A DNA stretch of 52,595 bases from Oscillospiraceae bacterium (GCA_017428565.1 JAFRQP010000042.1:1-52595); one strand, 5' to 3'; counted from the first letter of the stretch, positions 23,897-33,800 are shown. Notes: a model not told the origin generated them from the letters alone. Made by a program: numbers and translations.

Positions 23897-24819
23897 GCCT
23901 CGTCCTCCCGGCCGCAGGTGCGGGAGATGATGTAGCGGGGCCGGCCCTTCAGCTCCTCGTAGATGCGGGCGATGTAGTAGCCGATGATGCCCAGGGAGAT
24001 CATGATGAGGCTGCCGGTGAAGAGCAGCAGCAGGATCACCGTGGTAAAGCCGCCGATGGCGGTGCCGGCAATCTTCTGCACCAGGGCCACCACGCCGAAG
24101 ACCAGAGAAGTGATCAGCATCAGGATGCCCAGAACGGTGATGATGTGCAGCGGGGCGGAGGAGAAGGAGCCGATGTTGGTGACGGCGTACTTGATGAGGG
24201 AGCGGGTGGACCACTTGCTCTCCCCCGCGGTGCGCTGGCGCACCCGGTAGCGCACGGTGGTGCGCTTGAAACCCACCCAGAAGCTCAGCGCCCGGAAGAA
24301 GACGTTGCGCTCCGGCATCTGGTTCAGCGCGTCCACCACCTTGCGGTCCAGGAGCTTGAAGTCCGAGGAGTCGGCCATGTTGAGGCCGGTGGCCTTGCTG
24401 ATGAGCCCGTAAAAGCCCTTGGCGGCCAGGCGGTGCATGCCGCTCTCCGTGCCCCGGTCCACCTTGATGCCCTCCACGACCTCAAAGCCATCCTCCCAGA
24501 GCCGGTACATCTCCACGATCTTCTCCGGCGGGTGCTGCAGGTCACAGTCGATGACCACGCAGCAGTCCCCCCGGGCCTGCTCCAGCCCGGCGAACATGGC
24601 GGCCTCCTTGCCGAAATTCCGGCTGAAGTGCAGGCCCACCACGTGGGGATTGGTTTCGGCGGCCTTCTCGATCTGATCCCAGGTTTTGTCCCGGGAGCCG
24701 TCGTCCACGAAGAGCAGCTCGTGGTCGATCCCGGCCTCGTCCAGGATGCCGGTGACGGTTTCGGCGGCGATGGGGATCATTTTTTCCTCATTATACGAGG
24801 GCAAAATCACAGAGAGCAT
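23893..24819 (-). CDS. Polyprenyl-phosphate glycosyltransferase (GtrB/CsbB-like GT2)
   Basis: 308 residues. GT-A motifs SVILPSYNEE at 3-12, VDDGSRDKT at 38-46, D91-C-D93 and QHPPE just after it, as in DPM1/GtrB enzymes that load a sugar on undecaprenyl phosphate. Two membrane helices near 228-255 and 265-292 anchor it. With the GtrA flippase downstream and a GT-C enzyme upstream it completes a three-part glycosylation module. The sugar (glucose or GlcNAc in known cases) is not readable. Confidence 0.92.
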   Translation of the reverse strand: MLSVILPSYNEEKMIPIAAETVTGILDEAGIDHELLFVDDGSRDKTWDQIEKAAETNPHVVGLHFSRNFGKEAAMFAGLEQARGDCCVVIDCDLQHPPEKIVEMYRLWEDGFEVVEGIKVDRGTESGMHRLAAKGFYGLISKATGLNMADSSDFKLLDRKVVDALNQMPERNVFFRALSFWVGFKRTTVRYRVRQRTAGESKWSTRSLIKYAVTNIGSFSSAPLHIITVLGILMLITSLVFGVVALVQKIAGTAIGGFTTVILLLLFTGSLIMISLGIIGYYIARIYEELKGRPRYIISRTCGREDEA

Positions 24820-24829
24820 GGAAAAGCAC

Positions 24830-26455
24830 TCACTTTCTCAAGAGATAGGCAACGGAGAGGCCGTTTTCGTACAGCGGCTCCCAGTCGGTATAATCGGTGG
24901 TGGCGATCAGCGCGGGCAGCATCTCCTCCGGGTCGAAGCCGCTGGACCAGGCCTCGCTCACGTCGATGTAGACCACGCACTCGTCCCCGCCGCGGGCCTC
25001 CAGATAGGCGTCCAGGGCGGGAGAGTCCGGATCCTCGGTGACAAAGACGTCCGGGAAGTACAGCAGCTCGCCCAGATCCTGGGTCAGCGGCGCGAAGTAG
25101 CCGGTGAGATAGAGACAGGGGTCCGAGCCGTGGGCCGCAGCCCTGGCGTCATACTCGGCATAGCTGTCCACATAGCAGGGGTCCACGGGGTAGAGATAGC
25201 GGGGCGGCTCGGCCCGGACGAACCAGAGGGAGAGGCCCGCCGCCGCCAGCAGGGCCCCGGCCTTCCACAGCCGCTCCCGGGGGAAGGGGCGCAGGCTCCG
25301 CTCCAGCAGGGCGGCCGGAAAGCCCACGCAGGCGGCGAAGAGGGGCGCCAGGTTGTAGATATAGCGCTGCTCCGTCACCGGGGAGACCAGGGCCACCACC
25401 ACCAGGGCCGCAAAAGCCGGCAGCAGGATCACCAGCGCGCTCCAGGGCAGCTTCTTTTCCTTTGCGGAGGCCCGCAGCTTTTTGCAGAAGACCAGCAGCA
25501 GGGCCAGCAGCCCCAGGGCGGCCAGCACCGCGGCCTTCATGCCGTGGACCAGCTCGTGGAAGAAGAGCAGCAGCCGGGTCTTGTACTGGGACAGGAGGGA
25601 GAGCTGCTCCAGGGCGTTGCCGCCGGAGACCAGCTTGTCCGCCGTCAGATGGGCGATGCAGGCCGGGAAGACCAGCAGCAGCAGACCCTCCCCCGCGAAG
25701 GCGCTGAGGGCGAAGAGGCCGAGAGACCTCCAGCGCTTCTTCGCCGCCGCCCAGAACACATAGGCCGCGCAGACGAAGAAGGCGTAGAACACGAAGTAAT
25801 ACTGGGTCAGCAGGCCCAGGAACACCGTGAGGCCGATGAGCACATAATACTGCCACCGCTCCCGCTGCATGAGCCTTGTGATCCACAGCGCCAGCAGCAC
25901 GGTGAAGAGGCTCATGAGCATGTACATGCGGATCAGCAGCATGGCCGCGAGACCCAGGGCGCTGAGGCCGTAGAGCAGCACCGCCAGAAGGGCGGCGAAG
26001 GGACTGTCAAAGAGGGCCAGGCACAGCCGCCACAAGGCCAGCAGGGTCAGCAGGAAGAGGAGCAGATCCAGCCCGAGGCCCGTCCACTTGCTGAACACCT
26101 CGGGCGTCAGGGAGGCCACGGTGTGGAACAGCCAGTAGTAGAGGGGCGGGTGCACGTCCTGCACCTGGTTGCGGTAGACCGAGGCGAAATCCAGGGTCTC
26201 CCCCTCGTTCACCACCACATAGTCCAGCAGGTCCTGCCGGGTCAGCACCGCGTCCTGCAGGCTGCCGCCGGCCACGTCCTCCAGATAGGCGCCCCGGGCG
26301 CTGTTGGACAGGCCGTAGGTGTAGATCTCGTCGATGAACATGCCGTTCTTGCGCGCGGCAAAGAGCAGCGACACCGAGAGGATCAGCAGCAGCACCGCCA
26401 GCAGCGCGCCCCAGCGGAGGGCGGCCTCTTTTTTCGGAAGCTTTTTCGGGCTCAT
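24830..26455 (-). CDS. GT-C superfamily membrane glycosyltransferase (ArnT/PMT-like)
   Basis: 541 residues, about 11 helices. The first outer loop has FIDEIYTYGLSNS (Asp-Glu, the GT-C catalytic acidic pair) and a further QDVHPPLYYWLFH, both typical of the ArnT/PMT branch, which uses lipid-linked sugars as donor. The C-terminal ~110 residues form a soluble outer domain. It overlaps the preceding coiled-coil gene as ATGA and is ten bases from the GT2 gene. It is probably the enzyme that transfers the sugar flipped by GtrA; the acceptor is unknown. Confidence 0.87.
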   Translation of the reverse strand: MSPKKLPKKEAALRWGALLAVLLLILSVSLLFAARKNGMFIDEIYTYGLSNSARGAYLEDVAGGSLQDAVLTRQDLLDYVVVNEGETLDFASVYRNQVQDVHPPLYYWLFHTVASLTPEVFSKWTGLGLDLLLFLLTLLALWRLCLALFDSPFAALLAVLLYGLSALGLAAMLLIRMYMLMSLFTVLLALWITRLMQRERWQYYVLIGLTVFLGLLTQYYFVFYAFFVCAAYVFWAAAKKRWRSLGLFALSAFAGEGLLLLVFPACIAHLTADKLVSGGNALEQLSLLSQYKTRLLLFFHELVHGMKAAVLAALGLLALLLVFCKKLRASAKEKKLPWSALVILLPAFAALVVVALVSPVTEQRYIYNLAPLFAACVGFPAALLERSLRPFPRERLWKAGALLAAAGLSLWFVRAEPPRYLYPVDPCYVDSYAEYDARAAAHGSDPCLYLTGYFAPLTQDLGELLYFPDVFVTEDPDSPALDAYLEARGGDECVVYIDVSEAWSSGFDPEEMLPALIATTDYTDWEPLYENGLSVAYLLRK

Positions 26456-26880
26456 TCCCCTTCGCCCTTGCCCTCGGCCTCGGTGGCGTTGACCACCTCG
26501 TCGAAGCTCTGGACGTCCTCGGTGATCTCCACCTCGATGTCCTTTTCTGCGCCGGCCTCCTTCAGCGCCTCCTTGAGGGCGGAAAGCTCCGTCTCCTTGG
26601 CCTGCATGTCGGCCATGAGGCTGCCCGCCTGGGCGAAGAGGGGGGCGAAGAAGCCCTCGGGCTTGTCCTTGGCCTGCTCAAAATAGAGCTTGCCGATCTC
26701 GGTATAGACCTTGCGCAGCTCCTCCGCCTGGCCGTTCAGATCCAGAGTGAGCCGGGCGATGCGGGCATAGGACTTGGCGCGGCCGGCGCCCTTCTGGTAC
26801 ACCTCCGCCACGCCGCTGTTTTCCATGGCGCCCCTGGCCTTGTTGACCAGCGAGCCCAGGATCTCCTTATAATCTGCCAT
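26452..26880 (-). CDS. Coiled-coil cytoplasmic protein of unknown function
   Basis: 142 residues, strongly helical, no membrane helix and no cysteine. Start MADYKEILGSLVNKARGAMEN after AAGGAGG. The stretch 35-75 (IARLTLDLNGQAEELRKVY and the following IGKLYFEQAK) recalls small proteins found with zinc-ribbon genes in Clostridia that have no known function. The last ~30 residues are acidic. It lies 12 bases behind lgt and overlaps the GT-C gene, so it is an integral operon member. No function is proposed. Confidence 0.75.
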   Translation of the reverse strand: MADYKEILGSLVNKARGAMENSGVAEVYQKGAGRAKSYARIARLTLDLNGQAEELRKVYTEIGKLYFEQAKDKPEGFFAPLFAQAGSLMADMQAKETELSALKEALKEAGAEKDIEVEITEDVQSFDEVVNATEAEGKGEGE

Positions 26881-26892
26881 GACAGTTCCTCC

Positions 26893-27948
26893 TTATGTGT
26901 CGATTTCCGCAGGCCCCTCGGCGTCTGCGGCGTTTTCTCTCTCAGGCTCCGCGATCTCCGCGGGGCTGTCCTCTTTCGCTTCCCCGGTCTCCGCAGCGTT
27001 TTCCTTTTTCGCATCCGCGATCTCCGCGGGGCTGTCCTGTTTCGCTTCCGCTGCGGCGGCGCGGTTGACGAACAGCTTTTCCGCCGGGTGCTCCCGCCGC
27101 CGCTGCAGCAGCAGCACGACCAGGGAGAAGAGCACCAGCGCCAGGCTCAGCGCCTGGGACACCCGGATGCCGGTGTGGCCGATGTACAGGCTGTCGGTGC
27201 GCAGGCCCTCGATCCAGGCCCGGCCCAGACCGTACCAGAAGAGATAGAGCAGGGCCATCTGCCCGTCGTATTTCCTCCGGCCCTTTTTGAGCCAGAGGAT
27301 CAGCCCGATGAGCAGCGCCAGGTTCCACAGGCTCTCGTACAGGAAGGTGGGGTGGACGTAGATGGTGTGGCCGGAGGGGTCGGTGAGCCCCATGCGGCAG
27401 AAGATCTCCGTCTGGCCGCCGAAGGCCTCCCGGTTGATGAAGTTGCCCCAGCGGCCGATGATCTGGCCGATGAGCACGCCGAAGACCGACAGGTCCAGCA
27501 TGGCCAGGAAGGGGAGCTTCTTGTGCCGGCAGGTCAGCAGGATGGCCAGGATGCCGCCGATGATGCCGCCATAGATGGCGATCCCGCCCTGCCACACGGC
27601 AAAATAGTCCAGCAGCGGCCGGCCCCGGAACTCGTCCAGCCGGAAGATCACGTAGTAGATCCTGGCGCAGAGGATGGACAGGGGGATCAGCAGGAGGACC
27701 ATGTCAAAGAAGTCGTCCTGTTTGATGCCGAAGTCTTTGCTGCGCCGGGCGCTGTACAGGATGCCCAGCAAAAAGCCCAGGGCGATGAGCACGCCGTAAA
27801 AATAGATCCTGTGCCCGAAGATGGAAAAGTAGGCGGGGGGATTCAGGCCGAAGATCCCCAGGCCGGGAAAGCTGATTTCCGAATCCCGCTGGATGGTCTC
27901 CAGGATCTCCTCCTCCAGCAGCGGGTTCAGCAGCACGTGAAGCAGCAT
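26893..27948 (-). CDS. lgt: Prolipoprotein diacylglyceryl transferase with repetitive acidic tail
   Basis: Transfers diacylglycerol from phosphatidylglycerol to the lipobox cysteine of prelipoproteins. Seven membrane helices; the Lgt signature GRWGNFIN at 165-172 is intact, and YGGIIGG, FLYESLWNL and YGLGRAWIEGLR mark the other conserved parts. At 351 residues it is about 60 longer than usual. The excess is a C-terminal tail made of two 22-residue units (301-322, 323-345) built around EAK-x-DSPAEI and rich in Glu/Ala. The gene starts one base after the yfmH stop codon. Confidence 0.95.
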   Translation of the reverse strand: MLLHVLLNPLLEEEILETIQRDSEISFPGLGIFGLNPPAYFSIFGHRIYFYGVLIALGFLLGILYSARRSKDFGIKQDDFFDMVLLLIPLSILCARIYYVIFRLDEFRGRPLLDYFAVWQGGIAIYGGIIGGILAILLTCRHKKLPFLAMLDLSVFGVLIGQIIGRWGNFINREAFGGQTEIFCRMGLTDPSGHTIYVHPTFLYESLWNLALLIGLILWLKKGRRKYDGQMALLYLFWYGLGRAWIEGLRTDSLYIGHTGIRVSQALSLALVLFSLVVLLLQRRREHPAEKLFVNRAAAAEAKQDSPAEIADAKKENAAETGEAKEDSPAEIAEPERENAADAEGPAEIDT

Positions 27949-27949
27949 A

Positions 27950-29224
27950 TCAGGTTCTCCTTGGTTCGATGATGGAAATGGCCAGCCGCTCCGGCGAAAG
28001 CTCCCGCAGGAAGTCCTCGCAGGCGTTGATGCTCAGATCCTGCAGCAGGGCCGTGGCGTCCAGGGAACAGTAATCGTCGAAAACGCCCTCCGCCAGAGAG
28101 AGGCACACGCTCTCAAAATCCTCCAGACCCCGGAGCCGGGCGCCGAAGGAGGCCCGCTTGGCCCGCTCGAAGCGGACCGGGTCCAGCCCCTCCCGCTGCA
28201 CGCGGGCGAGCTCCTCCTCCACGGCGCGCAGCACGCCCTCCGGGTCGCTGCTCTCGCCCCCCACGAAGAGGGTCGCGATGCCGACGCCGTAGGCCACCTC
28301 CGCGTCGAAGTCCCGGTTCAGAAGCCCCTGGGCGTAGAGTCGGTTGTAGAAGTCCGAGGAGGAACCCAGCAGCTGCCGCAGCGAAAGGGCCGAAATCAGG
28401 TGCTGCCGCAGCGCCTCCGTCCCCTTGCCGGTGGGGCGGAGCTTGGCGCCGATGAGAAACTGGGGGGCGGACACGTCCATCTCCCGCCGGCGCAGCCGCT
28501 CCAGGGGCAGGAGGCCTTCCTCCTCCCCGAAGTCCGCCTCCGGCGCGCTGCCGCGCTCCTCGGGCAGCTCCTCCCGGGCGATGCGCTCGATCTCCTCCGG
28601 GTCCACGTCCCCCTCCACGCAGAGGCACATGTTGCAGGGGGCATAAAAGACCTTGTGGCAGTCGTAAAGCGTCTGGGCCGTGATCTCCCCGATGCTCTCC
28701 TCCGTGCCCAGGATCCGGTCCCGGATGGGATGGCGGGCGTAGAGCTGGCGGAGCAGGCCGTCGAAGACGGCGCTGTCGGGGCTGTCCTCGCTCATGCGGA
28801 TCTCCTGGCCGATGATGCCCTGCTCCTTGCGCACGGTCTCCTCCGTAAAATAGGGGGTGCTGACCAGGTGCAGCAGCAGGCGCAGGTTTTCCTCAAAATG
28901 CTCGGTGCACTGGAAGTAGTAGCAGGTCATATCCTCGGAGGTGAAGGCGTTGGGATCCGCGCCGTTGGCGGTGAGCCGGTCCAGCGTCCTGTCCCCCTCG
29001 GGCAGGTCGAACATCTTGTGCTCCAGGAAGTGGGCCACACCCGCCGGGGTGTCCCGGCGCTGCCCGTCCACGGAAAAGCGCCGGTGGCAGCCGCCGTAGT
29101 TGGCGGCAAAGACGGCGTAGCGGCTGCGGAAGCCCTTCTTGGGGATCACCCGCAGGCGCAGGCCGTTGGGCAGGGTGGCGCTGTATAAGGCTTCCCCCAA
29201 CTGGGGATAGGCTTTAGTCTCCAT
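27950..29224 (-). CDS. M16-family zinc peptidase, YfmH-like
   Basis: 424 residues, inverzincin type: H65-F-L-E68-H69 with the distal zinc ligand Glu141, so the catalytic set is complete. Two M16 halves follow. In Firmicutes a pair of M16-like proteins, YfmF and YfmH, is annotated as associated with a modification of elongation factor P; here they form the same ordered pair. The gene overlaps yfmF by 11 bases. Its substrate is not known from this sequence. Confidence 0.88.
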   Translation of the reverse strand: METKAYPQLGEALYSATLPNGLRLRVIPKKGFRSRYAVFAANYGGCHRRFSVDGQRRDTPAGVAHFLEHKMFDLPEGDRTLDRLTANGADPNAFTSEDMTCYYFQCTEHFEENLRLLLHLVSTPYFTEETVRKEQGIIGQEIRMSEDSPDSAVFDGLLRQLYARHPIRDRILGTEESIGEITAQTLYDCHKVFYAPCNMCLCVEGDVDPEEIERIAREELPEERGSAPEADFGEEEGLLPLERLRRREMDVSAPQFLIGAKLRPTGKGTEALRQHLISALSLRQLLGSSSDFYNRLYAQGLLNRDFDAEVAYGVGIATLFVGGESSDPEGVLRAVEEELARVQREGLDPVRFERAKRASFGARLRGLEDFESVCLSLAEGVFDDYCSLDATALLQDLSINACEDFLRELSPERLAISIIEPRRT

Positions 29225-30512
29225 CGGCTTCCTCCTGTTCGCCGCCCTTCAGGAAATAGATCAGGTCGCAGTCCACGCTTTGGGCGATGCGCACCACGTC
29301 CTCTTTCGTCACGTCCTCCGCCAGCGCGGCCAGCTCCAGGGGGCTGCAGTCCAGCCCGTCCAGGGTCTGGGACAGGTAGAAGCCCTCCAGCTCGCCCTGG
29401 CTGTCGCACATGGCGCGCAGGTCCGAGGCCACGCAGGCCCTGGCCGCGTCCAGCTCCTCCTCGCTGATCTCGCCCCGGCGCATGGCCTCCAGCTGGGCAA
29501 AAATCTCGTCCCGGGCGCTGTCCAGCTTGTCGAAGTCGATGCCGGCGGAGGCCAGCAGCAGACCCTTGTGCAGATCCACCAGGGAGCCCGCGTGATAGCA
29601 CAGCTGCAGCCGCTCCCGCACGTTGCGGAAGAGCTTGGAGCTGGTGCCGCCGCCGTATACGGCGCTGAAGACCAGCAGGGCCGCCTGGTCCGGGTCCTCC
29701 ATGCAGTCCCCCAGGCGCCAGCCGATCACCAGGTTCCCCTGGCTCACGTCCAGCTCCTCCTCTACAAAGCGGGGCTTATCCTCCAGGGCGTTCATGCGCA
29801 GATCGGTGCCGATCTCATAGTCGATCTCGCCCCGGGGCAGGGTGACCAGCGCGTCCCGCAGGGCGGCGCTCAGCTCCCGCATCTCCGCCCGGCCGCAGTA
29901 GAAGATCTCCACCGGGCTCGTCTGCAGCAGGGTGTGGTACTGCTTGGTGAGCTTTTTGTAATTGACGGACTCGCAGGCGTCCTCGCTGCCCAGGCGGCTC
30001 ACCGCGAAATCCTCGCAGCAGCACATTTCCTCCACGCAGCGGCTCAGGGCATAGGCGGATTTGTGGTTGATCCGGCTCCGGATCCGGTCCAGCAGCTTTT
30101 CCTTCTCGCTGTCCACATAGGCGGGCAGCAGCAGGCCGCCCCGGGTGGCCGGGGAGAGCAGCAGCTGGCCCAGCAGCTCGCAGGCGGGGCGCAGCACGCT
30201 CTTGCCGCCGGGGAGGAAGGCCCCCTCCGGGATGCTGGCGTAGAAGCCCAGACATTGGATCTCGCCGATGCGGCGCACCACGGGCTCGATAGCGGCGCCG
30301 TAGAGCTCCTCCATCCGGGCGGAGAGGCTCTCCATGTCCGGGAAGCGGGTGGTCCCCCGGCGCAGGACGTAGGGGATCAGCGCGTTCATGGACGCGGTCT
30401 CCCGTTTGAGCTGGGTCAGCAGGCTCAGGCTCAGGCAGGCGGTCTTGAATTGTTCCGAGCGCAGGGCGTTCAGCCATACGCCGGGCAGGATCTCCGTCCT
30501 TGTCAGCTCCAT
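29214..30512 (-). CDS. M16-like protein without catalytic motif, YfmF-like
   Basis: 432 residues from the ATG at 30512 (SD GGAGGTG); an in-frame start six codons earlier has no ribosome site. Overall M16 fold, but the HxxEH zinc motif is missing: the equivalent region reads YVLRRGTTRFPDMESL. It is thus a non-catalytic partner, as in other two-subunit M16 systems, of the active YfmH encoded next. LSARMEELYGA near 48-58 is typical of the YfmF branch. First gene of a seven-gene operon. Confidence 0.87.
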   Translation of the reverse strand: MELTRTEILPGVWLNALRSEQFKTACLSLSLLTQLKRETASMNALIPYVLRRGTTRFPDMESLSARMEELYGAAIEPVVRRIGEIQCLGFYASIPEGAFLPGGKSVLRPACELLGQLLLSPATRGGLLLPAYVDSEKEKLLDRIRSRINHKSAYALSRCVEEMCCCEDFAVSRLGSEDACESVNYKKLTKQYHTLLQTSPVEIFYCGRAEMRELSAALRDALVTLPRGEIDYEIGTDLRMNALEDKPRFVEEELDVSQGNLVIGWRLGDCMEDPDQAALLVFSAVYGGGTSSKLFRNVRERLQLCYHAGSLVDLHKGLLLASAGIDFDKLDSARDEIFAQLEAMRRGEISEEELDAARACVASDLRAMCDSQGELEGFYLSQTLDGLDCSPLELAALAEDVTKEDVVRIAQSVDCDLIYFLKGGEQEEADGD

Positions 30513-30543
30513 GGGGCACCTCCGGATCACAATATTTCAGGGT

Positions 30544-30572
30544 ATTATACCATAAAAGAAGTGAAAAGTGAA
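30544..30572 (-). promoter_or_regulatory. Promoter of the yfmF operon
   Basis: Minus strand TATAAT (30549-30544), 17-bp spacer, TTCACT (30572-30567). The -35 is supplied by the heptamer array at 30561-30603. It lies 32 bases before the ATG. Confidence 0.6.
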
Positions 30573-30603
30573 GAGTGAAGAGTGAAAAGTGAACAGTGAA
30601 CAG
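30561..30603 (+). repeat. Heptamer array upstream of yfmF
   Basis: Six GTGAANA units in a row (GTGAAAA, GTGAAGA, GTGAAGA, GTGAAAA, GTGAACA, GTGAACA). It is followed by a GTAGGGGCC-type palindrome near 30611. Confidence 0.88.
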
Positions 30604-30671
30604 AGCTTTGTAGGGGCCGGCGCCCTTGATGGCCCGTCTCTCTCGTAAGCGCGGATGTTGTCCATCCGTAA

Positions 30672-30740
30672 AGCCCCCCTTGCCTAAAGGGGGGTGCCCC
30701 CGTGCGCACTTTTCGCATTTACGAAAAGTGCGCACGGGGG
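30672..30740. repeat. Hairpin block after the glucan synthase gene
   Basis: A CCCCCCTTGCCTAAAGGGGGG hairpin (about 30674-30694), then a perfect 19-bp inverted repeat, 30697-30715 with 30722-30740 (CCCCCGTGCGCACTTTTCG and its complement), around a six-base loop. It lies 70 bases past the end of the minus-strand gene and could stop transcription, though no U run follows. Confidence 0.85.
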
Positions 30741-30809
30741 CGGGGGGATACGTCCCTCGCCCCCGTAGAAGCCCGGCCATGGGCTCCCTGGCGGCCCTGC
30801 GCAATTTCT

Positions 30810-33800
30810 TCATTCTCCCTTGGGCCAGAGGCCCAGCAGATCCTCCGCGACCACGCGGAAGAACCAGCCGGCGGAGCCGGTGTACCAGGTCCAGCCCGCC
30901 TCCCCCTCGCGTCCCGGGGCGGAGGAGACGTCCGCGGCCAGCACGAAGGGCTCCGCGCCCCAGCGGCGCAGGTCATGCTCCTCCGGCAGCAGCAGCTTGA
31001 GCAGCTCCAGCCCCTCGTCACGCCGCCCCCGGCGGAGACAGGCCCGGGCCAGCCACAGGGCGGCGTGGGTGTACTGGCCGCCGTTTTCCCGAAAGCCCCG
31101 GCCGTATCCCACGATGCTGCCGGGGCTGCGCTCGTCTTCCCCGAAGGGCGGGTCGAAGAGCTTTACCAGGCCGTGCGTTTTGTCCACCAGGCGGGAAAGC
31201 GCCGCGTCCAGGGCGGCCTCCGCCCGCGCCGGATCGGCGTAGGGGCTCAGCGCCGCGAAGGCCTGGGGCAGCAGGTCGATGCGCCCGTCGCCCCCCAGGG
31301 GCTCCCCGTCGGCCCAGTAGCCCCGGCTGTAGAAGCTGCCGTTCCAGGCGGCGTCGGCGGCCCGGCCCAGCGCCTCGGCGGCGCGGCGGTATTCCTCCCC
31401 GCCGGGTTTGCCCAGACGCGTGAGCAGCGCGGCGAAGCGGTCCAGCGTGAGGGACAAAAACCAGCCCAGCCATACGCTCTCGCCCTCCACGGCGTCCATG
31501 GCATCGTTCCAGTCCCCGCTGCCGAAGAAGGGCAGGCCGTGGGGGCCCAGACCCCGGGACAGGCAGCGGTCCAGGGCGGCCCGGGCGTGCTCCAGCACCG
31601 GGGCGGCGCCCGCCGGCTCCGGCGCCTCATAGCGGTCCCGCTCCCCCGGCGCAAGCTCCGGCGAGCGGCGCCAGGGCTCCTCCCGGCCGCAGATCCCCGC
31701 GTCCCCCGTGGCCTCCACATATGCGCAGAGGGCCCAGGGCAGCCACAGCAGATCGTCCGAGCAGCGGGTCCGCACCCCCTTGTCCCCCCCGGGCAGGGGA
31801 TGCCACCAGTGCATCACGTCCCCCTCCTCGTACTGGTGGCGGCAGGCGTCCAGGATCCGCTCCCGGGCGTAGCCCGGCTCCAGCAGCAGGAGATTCACCG
31901 CGTCCTGCAGCTGATCCCGGAAGCCGAAGGCCCCGCCGCTCTGATAGAGGCTGCTCCGCCCCATGAGCCGGCAGGCCAGGGTCTGGTAGAGGGCCCAGGG
32001 GAAGAGATAGCGGTCCAGAGAGGGGATGCCGGTCTCCAGCCGCAGGTCTCCCAGCAGCCGCTGCCACTGGGCGCGGCAGTCCGCCCCGGCGGAGAGGGCC
32101 GCCCCCGGGCGCAGCAGCCTGCGCAGCTCTGTCTCCTCGCAGCAGCCGCAGCAGAGCAGCGTCAGATCCTCCCCCTCCAGTTCCAGCAGCAGGGCGGGGG
32201 GCGTGAAGTCCGTGCGGGGGCGGCAGGGGGCGTTGGTCCCGGCCAGAAAACAGAGGCCCTCCCGGCCGCTCTCCGGGTTCTCCGCCCGGAAAAGCCCCTC
32301 CTCCCAGCGGCAGCGGAGGGAGGCGGCGTCCCCCGGCCCCAGGGTGGGCCGCAGGAGCCAGCGGAGCCGCAGCCCCGCCGCCCCGCGGATCAGCAGCACC
32401 CGGGCCGCCTGCCCGGGCGGGAAGAAGAGCTCCGTGCTGACGCTGCGGCCTTCGATCTCCTTCTCCCAGCGGGCAAGGCCCGGGGAGAAGCGCACCCGGC
32501 AGGGGCGGCCGTCGTTTGCGGCGAAGAGGCTCACGGGTCCGGCCTCCGTCTCCGCCCAGAGGAGCTCCGCCCCGCCGGTGTCCTGCAGCTCCGCCATGGG
32601 CGGGAGCAGGCGCAGCTCCCGGGCGTTGTCCAGCCAGAGGGCCGCCGGCCCGCAGTCGCAGGCGATGGCCCCCATGCGCCCGTTGGACAGGACATGCTGC
32701 CAGGCCCGGGAGGGGAGAGGCGGCGTCTCAAAGGCAAAGCTTTCCCCCTCCCAGGCGAAGGCGGGCAGGGCGTCCTGCTCCCGCGGGGCGCCGAGCCGGG
32801 GCGGCGCCGCGCTTGGGAAGCGCCAGCGGGGATCCCCCACGCTGACCGCGGCCCGGCTGCGCAGGATCTCCTCCGCCTCCCGGGGGGCGAAGTGGATGCC
32901 GCCCCGGGCCCCCAGCAGCGGGCTCAGGCCCCAGAGATCCAGCAGGCGGCTGATCTCCCGGCGCAGGGGCTGTCGGTACTCCCCCGTCTCGTCGCTGAGA
33001 TAGCAGAGCTCCGCCTCCTCCCCGCAGCCGCGCAGCAGCAGAAAGCGCCGCAGCAGGGGCAGGGCCTCCGCGGCCCGGCCGTCGCAGACCAAAAGGGGAT
33101 AATCCCCGGAGATCCCGTAGGGCCAGAGGGCGCTTTTGGGCGCCGCGGCGGGCAGGGGACGGCGCAGCAGGGGCAGCAGCCCCATGGCCGCTCCCAGCTC
33201 CTGCCCGCTCATGCCCAGCCTCTGGGCCAGGGCGCCCACCAGGTCCGCCCGCGCCCTCTCCCGCAGGATCTCCCCCGCGCCGCGCAGGGCCGCCTCCCGG
33301 CTCTCCCCGGCGCAGAGGGCAAGCAGCACTTCCGCGCTCTCCCCGGCGCGGAGCGTGAAGGGGACGCGCAGGGCGCAGCGCCGCCCGGTCTCCGTCTCCG
33401 CCGGGACGCTTGTACGCAGGCAGAGCCAGAGCCCCGGCGCGCCGGGGCGGGGCAGCCGGTGCAGCAGCAGGCCGTCCGGCAGCTTCTCCGGCTCAATGCC
33501 CAGGCTCCAGTAGGCCGGGGCGGCGACGGAATCCGCCCAGGCGGCCAGCACCGGGCGCAGGGAGAAGCGAAGGCTGACCGCCCCGTCCCGGGCCGCCCGC
33601 AGACTCAGACAGCGGCGCTCGCCGGGCTCGGACGGGGAAAGGCAGACTTCGCCCCGGCAGAGGAGCCCGTCCTGTTCCCAGACCCAGAGCCCCCGGCTCT
33701 CCGAGAGCTCCCAGCGCTCGGCCTCTTCCGGGGCGGGCTGGGCCCTGCCGTTCCAGACAAGCTCCCACAGCGGCGGGGCGTCCTCCAGGTCGGGGGAGCC

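Noticed and set aside
24686-26686. 666-codon plus-strand frame over the GT-C gene
   Set aside because: Shadow of the minus-strand gene, without motifs or a ribosome site.
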